Origin: Trichobilharzia regenti
Lineage: Eukaryota > Platyhelminthes > Trematoda > Strigeidida > Schistosomatidae
Assembly: GCA_944472135.2 (NCBI GenBank)
Contig: OX235267.1
Span: forward strand, 14,801,452-14,865,451
Direction of reading: 5' to 3'
Length of the DNA stretch: 64,000 nucleotides
Each line of letters begins with the position of its first letter. The stretch's first letter is position 1. This document shows, piece after piece, positions 63,996 to 64,000 of this stretch. The translations under genes and the position numbers were made by a program. The notes under the pieces were generated by a model, which saw nothing but the letters and a program-made list of their open reading frames with translations, was not told the origin of the DNA and ran no database searches.

Positions 63996-64000
63996 CTTAA

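Overview
The window looks like a repeat-dense, gene-poor stretch of a schistosome-type trematode (blood fluke) genome. The main clue is a group of short tRNA-derived retroposons that carry hammerhead ribozymes of the type known from the Schistosoma Sm-alpha family. They lie among decayed Penelope-like elements (PLEs) with GIY-YIG endonuclease domains and RTE/CR1-type LINE fragments. I found no host protein-coding exon I could defend, no rRNA, no functional tRNA, no spliced-leader gene and no CRISPR. Nearly every open frame is either a piece of a retroelement or accidental. The segment is probably intergenic or a large intron.

Four non-autonomous families dominate. SINE-A (Sm-alpha-like) has a tRNA-like head and a hammerhead near its 3' end. 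Copies lie at about 6.5, 13.9, 16.3-16.9, 20.4, 33.1-33.7, 37.8 and 50.4-51.0 kb, three of them bounded by 13-14 bp target-site duplications. SINE-B is more abundant (about 30 copies or pieces). It has a tRNA-Thr(UGU)-like head and its own hammerhead, complete at 46744-46789 (-) and 60764-60809 (+). SINE-B copies are very often arranged as head-to-head inverted pairs, giving palindromes such as 15228-16076 and 35771-36634. SINE-C and SINE-D have tRNA-Gly-like heads and no hammerhead that I can see.

Layout: 0.35-1.76 kb PLE (-); 2.8-3.65 kb PLE (-); 4.7-5.6 kb PLE (+); 6.45-6.85 kb SINE-A palindrome; 7.8-9.3 kb LINE-I pieces; 9.3-10.2 kb PLE (+); 11.2-13.0 kb LINE pieces; 13.4-19.9 kb SINE-B/A pairs; 19.1 and 23.4 kb inverted copies of one PLE; 21.2-22.0 kb LINE-I (-); 22.7-25.7 kb SINE-B; 26.1-28.5 kb PLEs; 29-32.3 kb SINE-B and LINE-I; 33.1-33.7 kb SINE-A; 34.6-35.7 kb PLE with inverted ends; 35.8-36.6 kb SINE-B palindrome; 37.6-39.8 kb LINE-II cut by SINE-A and a PLE; 40.17-40.6 kb a pure TAG microsatellite of about 423 bp; 40.8-42.4 kb LINE-I and a solo PLE terminal repeat; 42.4-43.5 kb SINE-B; 44.05-46.2 kb two divergent PLEs; 46.7-48.4 kb SINE-B and PLE; 49-54.2 kb LINEs, a PLE and a SINE-A composite; 54.4-56.0 kb SINE-B; 56.3-58.0 kb LINE-II, PLE and LINE-I; 58.2-60.9 kb SINE-D, an unassigned GC-rich segment, SINE-C and SINE-B; 61.6-63.0 kb PLE with inverted terminal repeats; 63.6-64 kb LINE endonuclease fragment.

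The likely logic is parasitic. LINEs and PLEs supplied the reverse transcriptase, and the short tRNA-headed units used it. The hammerheads could cut multimeric transcripts into unit-length RNAs. The inverted pairs and template-switch junctions suggest the reverse-transcribed template was often a composite or dimeric RNA. These mechanisms are inference; the ribozyme folds, duplications, inverted arms and protein motifs are read from the sequence.
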